NCBI GenBank assembly: GCA_038210275.1
Contig: JBBQWV010000012.1
Coordinates: forward strand, 39,135-103,134
Origin: PALSA-1296 sp038210275
GTDB lineage: Bacteria; Bacteroidota; Ignavibacteria; Palsa-1295
Length of the DNA: 64,000 nucleotides
Direction: 5' to 3'
The notes under the pieces: model-generated
Told to the model about the DNA's origin: nothing
Seen by the model: only the letters and a program-made list of their open reading frames with translations
The model's database searches: none
Translations under genes and position numbers: made by a program
Shown: piece after piece, positions 60,685 to 64,000 of the stretch
Layout: the number at the start of each line of letters is the position of its first letter
Numbering within the stretch: position 1 is the first letter of the stretch

Positions 60685-61194
60685 ATGATTATCGCATCCA
60701 TCTCCGGCATCACCTACATCTACTGGGCATCACTGTATATGCATCTCTTCGGTGCTGTTGCATGGCTGGGCGGAATATTATTCCTGACGGGCGTGACGCG
60801 TCCGATCTTTGAGTACTTCGGAGCCGATGCGTACGATATTTCACTTCGCATAAAAATTCGATTTCTCGGATTTTCATGGATGCTGCTCTGGACGGTTGTC
60901 GTAACAGGAGTGATCATCCTTCTCTGGTCAACGAAATTTATTTTTTTCGATTTCTCCACACTTTGGCTTGTCTTGGCGCATGTAAAGATCGTGCTTTTTC
61001 TCATTCTTGCCGGACTGAGCTTCATGCTTCGCTCAAGCTATAAAGAAATTGAAAATGCAAGAAGTGAAAAAGAAGGAAGCGAAGATCTTTCGCCCCGCGA
61101 TATTTTATTATGGCGCATCCGCATGGTCGAGCAGTTCGAAGTCTGGACGGCGATCACGATCTTGCTTGTTGTGAGTGTGATGCAAGTGTATTAA
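60685..61194 (+). CDS. CopD-like multi-span membrane protein
   Basis: 169 residues with about four hydrophobic segments (LYMHLFGAVAWLGGILFLTG; FLGFSWMLLWTVVVTGVIIL; WLVLAHVKIVLFLILAGLSF; FEVWTAITILLVVSVMQVY). His24 and His102 could ligate metal or heme, as in the CopD/copper-resistance and related cytochrome b-like groups, to which the pattern is similar. The exact function is not certain. It starts 6 bases after the sialidase-like gene and may be co-transcribed. Confidence 0.65.
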   Translation: MIIASISGITYIYWASLYMHLFGAVAWLGGILFLTGVTRPIFEYFGADAYDISLRIKIRFLGFSWMLLWTVVVTGVIILLWSTKFIFFDFSTLWLVLAHVKIVLFLILAGLSFMLRSSYKEIENARSEKEGSEDLSPRDILLWRIRMVEQFEVWTAITILLVVSVMQVY

Positions 61195-61201
61195 ATCAAG
61201 C

Positions 61202-61249
61202 AGTGGCTCCGACTTTAGTCGGAGCGAGTCGGCTAAAGCCGACTCCACT
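61202..61249. repeat. Palindromic intergenic repeat
   Basis: The 48-base stretch has two palindromic parts, GCTCCGACT...AGTCGGAGC and AGTCGGCT...AGCCGACT, and related outer ends AGTGGCTCC / GACTCCACT. It lies between the CopD-like gene and the NUDIX gene and resembles the GGGCTTTAGCCC-bearing elements only in its TTTAG/CTAAA loops. Confidence 0.6.
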
Positions 61250-61263
61250 ATAGCACAAAATCT

Positions 61264-61830
61264 ATGACTACAAAAAAAACGCACGACCTTTTGCCCCGTT
61301 GGATAACACGCGAGAACGAAGTCCTTGCCAAGACGCGCATCTTCAGTCTCGAAAAATCGCGACGCGATGAAGAGGGCACAAAAAAGAGCGGCGATTTTTA
61401 CGTCCTTGATGCAGCAGACTGGATCAACGTCATTGCACTGACGCCGGATAATAAAGTCGTGCTCGTCGAACAATTCCGACATGGCTCGGAAGATTTCGAA
61501 CTGGAGATCGTTGGTGGATTAATTGATAATAACGAAAGTCCCAAAGATGCGGCGCTCCGTGAACTCCGTGAGGAAACCGGTTTTATACCAACCGATGATA
61601 GCGAAATCGCATTGATCGGCAAAGTCCTTCCCAATCCGGCATTCTTGAATAATACCTGCTACACGTATCTTGTAACAAACGTCAAGCAAAATGGCGAACA
61701 GAAGTTCGACGATCACGAGAACATCATCGTTCGCCTCGAACCCTTAGCGAAGATCGACGACCTCATCCGCACCGGACATATCACCCACTCTCTCGTCGTA
61801 GCCGCGTTTATGTGGCTGAGGTTGCGGTGA
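61264..61830 (+). CDS. NUDIX hydrolase, ADP-ribose pyrophosphatase-like
   Basis: 188 residues. The NUDIX box GGLIDNNESPKDAALRELRE followed by ETGF fits Gx5Ex7REUxEExGU, with metal-binding Glu residues. Upstream VLVEQFRHGSEDFELEIVGG and downstream IGKVLPNPAFLNNTCYTYL are typical of ADP-ribose and related nucleotide-sugar pyrophosphatases. It is cytoplasmic. The substrate is inferred from the motif order only. Its stop lies 6 bases from the end of the convergent T9SS gene. Confidence 0.9.
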   Translation: MTTKKTHDLLPRWITRENEVLAKTRIFSLEKSRRDEEGTKKSGDFYVLDAADWINVIALTPDNKVVLVEQFRHGSEDFELEIVGGLIDNNESPKDAALRELREETGFIPTDDSEIALIGKVLPNPAFLNNTCYTYLVTNVKQNGEQKFDDHENIIVRLEPLAKIDDLIRTGHITHSLVVAAFMWLRLR

Positions 61831-61836
61831 GAAAGC

Positions 61837-63822
61837 TTATCTTCTCACAATAAGCAATTTAGTTTCTACTGAATGGCCAGTTTGCAACTGATAGTAATAT
61901 ATACCTGATGGGAATGTACTTGCATCCCATTCAAGATTATATGAGCCTCTGTCATAATACTGTTTGGTTAAGGTAGCAATAGTATTGCCAAGTACATCGC
62001 AGACCTTTATTGTGACAAAATCTCTGAAACGAATTAAAAATGAAATCCTAGTTTTTGCATCGAAAGGATTCGGATAATTTTGCTTAAGAATTGCTGTAGG
62101 TGATAATTTATCCTGAGAACTGACAACACCAAGTTCAGGAAACGACCGCCTCCATACTGATGCAACAGTTGATCCTGCAAAAAGAAATGAATCCTGAACA
62201 AAAAGAGAATTAATATATCCCGCGGGCAAATTATCAGTGATCGGTATCCAATTACTCTCATTTTCATCAATCTGAAACATCTCCCCATTACTTACAGAAG
62301 CGAAAATATGCGTACCTGCAGCAACTAATGCGTGAACTGGCAAGTGCATCTGAGACTTTAACCAATGGTCACCATTATCTTTTGAGACATAGACGCCTGA
62401 ATCTGTTCCGATAAAAACAGAATTTTTTGTGGCGGCGATACTATAAACAATGCTTTCGGAGAATGTTGGTCCTTTCCAACTCCCATTTGTAAAGTGAAAA
62501 AAGCCTTCTAGACTTCCAACGAATAGACTTTGTAAATTTTCAGCAAGAGAGAAAACAAGTCCGCATGGACACCCACTCTTTGTCCATATTTTTTCAGAAT
62601 CAGAGTACTCCAATAAATTTGAATACCCGGCATAAATCTTAGATTGAAATGTCGTAGCTGAATGTATATCGTTTGTTCCGAGAGATTCATCAATTGAAGC
62701 ACATGTAGAACCGGAATCGATAGATTCAAACATTCCTATATCAGTACCGACAAATAGTTTTGAACCAAGCATGGTGAGGGTATGGATGTTTTGGTTTCTT
62801 AGACCTCCTGACACCCAATGTGAACCAAAATCTGTAGATCGGAAGACTCCGTTATCCGTACCGGCGTATAAATTATTTTTATCCATAATGAGTGCATGAA
62901 TATTCCTACCGGGATTTACAAGTCCTGTATTTGCCAATATCCAGGTCTTTCCTGAATCATCGGATCTGAAAACACTATCTCCTCCGCTTGTTATAAAAAT
63001 ACTGTTTGCATGAATAAATAGATGTGCAATAGTTGATAAACCGGTTCTGATTGTATCACAACGAGAGAGGTTACTACTACAGCGAATTAATAAACCATTT
63101 TTTGTTCCTACATACAGATAATCGCTATTTGTTATGAGTGCATTAGTATTATCCTGTGTGATATTTGTAATTTTCCAGCTTGCTCCTGTATTCCTAGAGA
63201 TATAAATATTCCCATTATTATCAATCGCGTAGAGAAATTTATTATTGTGGCAGACATCATAAAGGTAACTATAACTAATGCTTACATAATCCCATGTGCT
63301 CCCGCTATTAGTAGAAATGTAAACGCCGTCTCCCACTGTCGTAACAACAAACGTTTCGCCGGTCATGACGAATGCTTGACCGGCCGTCCCCCCCATTCCT
63401 TCTTTTTGGAAAATACTCCCTCCATCATTTGAAAAATATACATCAGTAGTAGTACCTACAAGAATGTATTTTCCACTTGTTGTGATTGATTGAATTGTAG
63501 ATTCACCGACATTTAATTGGACCCAACTTCTTCCACTATCTATTGTAATAAGTACACCTAGATCGGATGTTCCAGCAAAAAGGATTGTATCTCTCACGGA
63601 AAGTGTAGTAACCTCAAAATGATCCCAGACTAAACTCCAGTTATTACCGTTATCTGTTGAAAGAAAGACTCCGCCCTGTCCGTAAGCAAAGAGATTGTTG
63701 CCCATCTCCGCAAATCCATAGAGTTGACCGCCCGAAGGAATAGCTTTTTGCACCCATTGACATGGGGCAATGCGATGTCCAAAGCATATCCCTACTATGA
63801 AGACCAACACGCGTATGTTCAT
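61837..63822 (-). CDS. BNR-propeller protein with T9SS sorting domain
   Basis: 661 residues with a signal peptide (MNIRVLVFIVGICFG). Much of the sequence is a beta-propeller with Ycf48/sortilin-like repeats, each with an Asp-box such as STDNGNNWS, TIDSGRSWV, STNSGSTWD, SRNTGASW, SDDSGKTW, STDFGSHW, SKDNGDHW. From about 580 to 661 is a T9SS type A domain (LKQNYPNPFDAKTRISFLI, VTIKVCDVLGNTIATL, PSGIYYYQLQTG). Probably surface-exposed. The 178 bases to the right window edge (63823-64000) hold no gene I can support. Confidence 0.85.
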   Translation of the reverse strand: MNIRVLVFIVGICFGHRIAPCQWVQKAIPSGGQLYGFAEMGNNLFAYGQGGVFLSTDNGNNWSLVWDHFEVTTLSVRDTILFAGTSDLGVLITIDSGRSWVQLNVGESTIQSITTSGKYILVGTTTDVYFSNDGGSIFQKEGMGGTAGQAFVMTGETFVVTTVGDGVYISTNSGSTWDYVSISYSYLYDVCHNNKFLYAIDNNGNIYISRNTGASWKITNITQDNTNALITNSDYLYVGTKNGLLIRCSSNLSRCDTIRTGLSTIAHLFIHANSIFITSGGDSVFRSDDSGKTWILANTGLVNPGRNIHALIMDKNNLYAGTDNGVFRSTDFGSHWVSGGLRNQNIHTLTMLGSKLFVGTDIGMFESIDSGSTCASIDESLGTNDIHSATTFQSKIYAGYSNLLEYSDSEKIWTKSGCPCGLVFSLAENLQSLFVGSLEGFFHFTNGSWKGPTFSESIVYSIAATKNSVFIGTDSGVYVSKDNGDHWLKSQMHLPVHALVAAGTHIFASVSNGEMFQIDENESNWIPITDNLPAGYINSLFVQDSFLFAGSTVASVWRRSFPELGVVSSQDKLSPTAILKQNYPNPFDAKTRISFLIRFRDFVTIKVCDVLGNTIATLTKQYYDRGSYNLEWDASTFPSGIYYYQLQTGHSVETKLLIVRR

Positions 63823-64000
63823 TCTGTAATGGACGAATATTACGTTTTCAACACGCGTCAGAAATTTTTAGTGTCCATAGTTATTTCCCCTTAATTAATT
63901 GGTACCAATAGGCACCTACCCAAACACACTAAGCTTCCCCGCAAAACAGAAATTTTCCAAAATCCCCAGAAAAATCTTTGGCGATTCCAGCCTGATTTCG

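Noticed and set aside
63898..63909. ATTGGTACCAAT perfect 12-bp palindrome near the right edge as an operator
   Set aside because: It is about 75 bases upstream of the minus-strand T9SS gene but occurs once, is short and has no regulator gene nearby.

Overview
The window reads as a chromosomal segment of a Gram-negative bacterium of the Bacteroidota/Chlorobiota/Ignavibacteriota/Kapaibacteriota (FCB) group. The evidence is: eight secreted proteins with a C-terminal type IX secretion (T9SS) type A sorting domain, lipid A (LpxH) and outer-membrane barrel genes, almost no Shine-Dalgarno sequences, and several upstream elements of the form TAnnTTTG or TAnnTTCG, like the Bacteroidota -7 box. A Kapaibacteria- or Ignavibacteria-like host is my best guess; no rRNA or marker phylogeny is available here. 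I saw no tRNA, rRNA, CRISPR array, transposase or prophage gene.

Layout. 1-6.3 kb: a partial helical protein at the left edge, a small secreted protein, and two T9SS cargo proteins (one Cys-rich, one a BNR propeller with Cys-paired repeats). 6.5-10.1 kb: an ECF sigma factor with a long acidic N-terminal extension, an overlapping membrane protein that looks like its anti-sigma factor, and a coiled-coil/barrel envelope protein. 10.1-19.1 kb, minus strand: a GT2 glycosyltransferase, a DUF2279 protein, a GH57 glucanotransferase, rsmG, a dienelactone hydrolase, a sugar-1-phosphate nucleotidyltransferase fused to a degenerate phosphomutase, and panB. 19.1-27.2 kb: a four-helix-bundle (S23/IVP) gene between inverted repeats, ddl, a DedA protein, an esterase, a methyltransferase, acylphosphatase, acyl-CoA dehydrogenase, a DUF4397-like lipoprotein and a GNAT acetyltransferase. 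27.2-33.2 kb: lpxH, a class A penicillin-binding protein, and a propeller-CRD-OmpA protein resembling the T9SS component PorE. 33.3-47.7 kb: four consecutive large IgGFc-binding/choice-of-anchor-D T9SS proteins, called A to D here. 47.9-54.7 kb: a barrel protein, transaldolase, a large Nfn-like flavin/Fe-S fusion, a lipoprotein and a DUF971 protein. 54.9-58.6 kb: three paralogous cyclophilins predicted for three compartments, with a large lipoprotein among them. 58.8-63.8 kb: two BNR/T9SS proteins flanking a CopD-like membrane protein and a NUDIX hydrolase.

The most notable structures are: (i) the mosaic relationships among the four IgGFc proteins (N-termini pair A-D and B-C; C-termini pair A-B and C-D); (ii) a dispersed family of at least six intergenic palindromic elements with ends TGTCATTGCGAG/CTCGCAATGACA, one nested inside an outer inverted repeat; (iii) the S23/IVP gene cassette bounded by AT-rich inverted repeats; (iv) a strong 19-bp hairpin inside the signal-peptide region of the gene at 8354; and (v) loss of the catalytic motifs in the phosphomutase half of the nucleotidyltransferase fusion. 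Much of the window is ordinary housekeeping and envelope metabolism. The secreted-protein array, with a PorE-like protein next to it, suggests a cell-surface and gliding/adhesion-related region, but this is inference.
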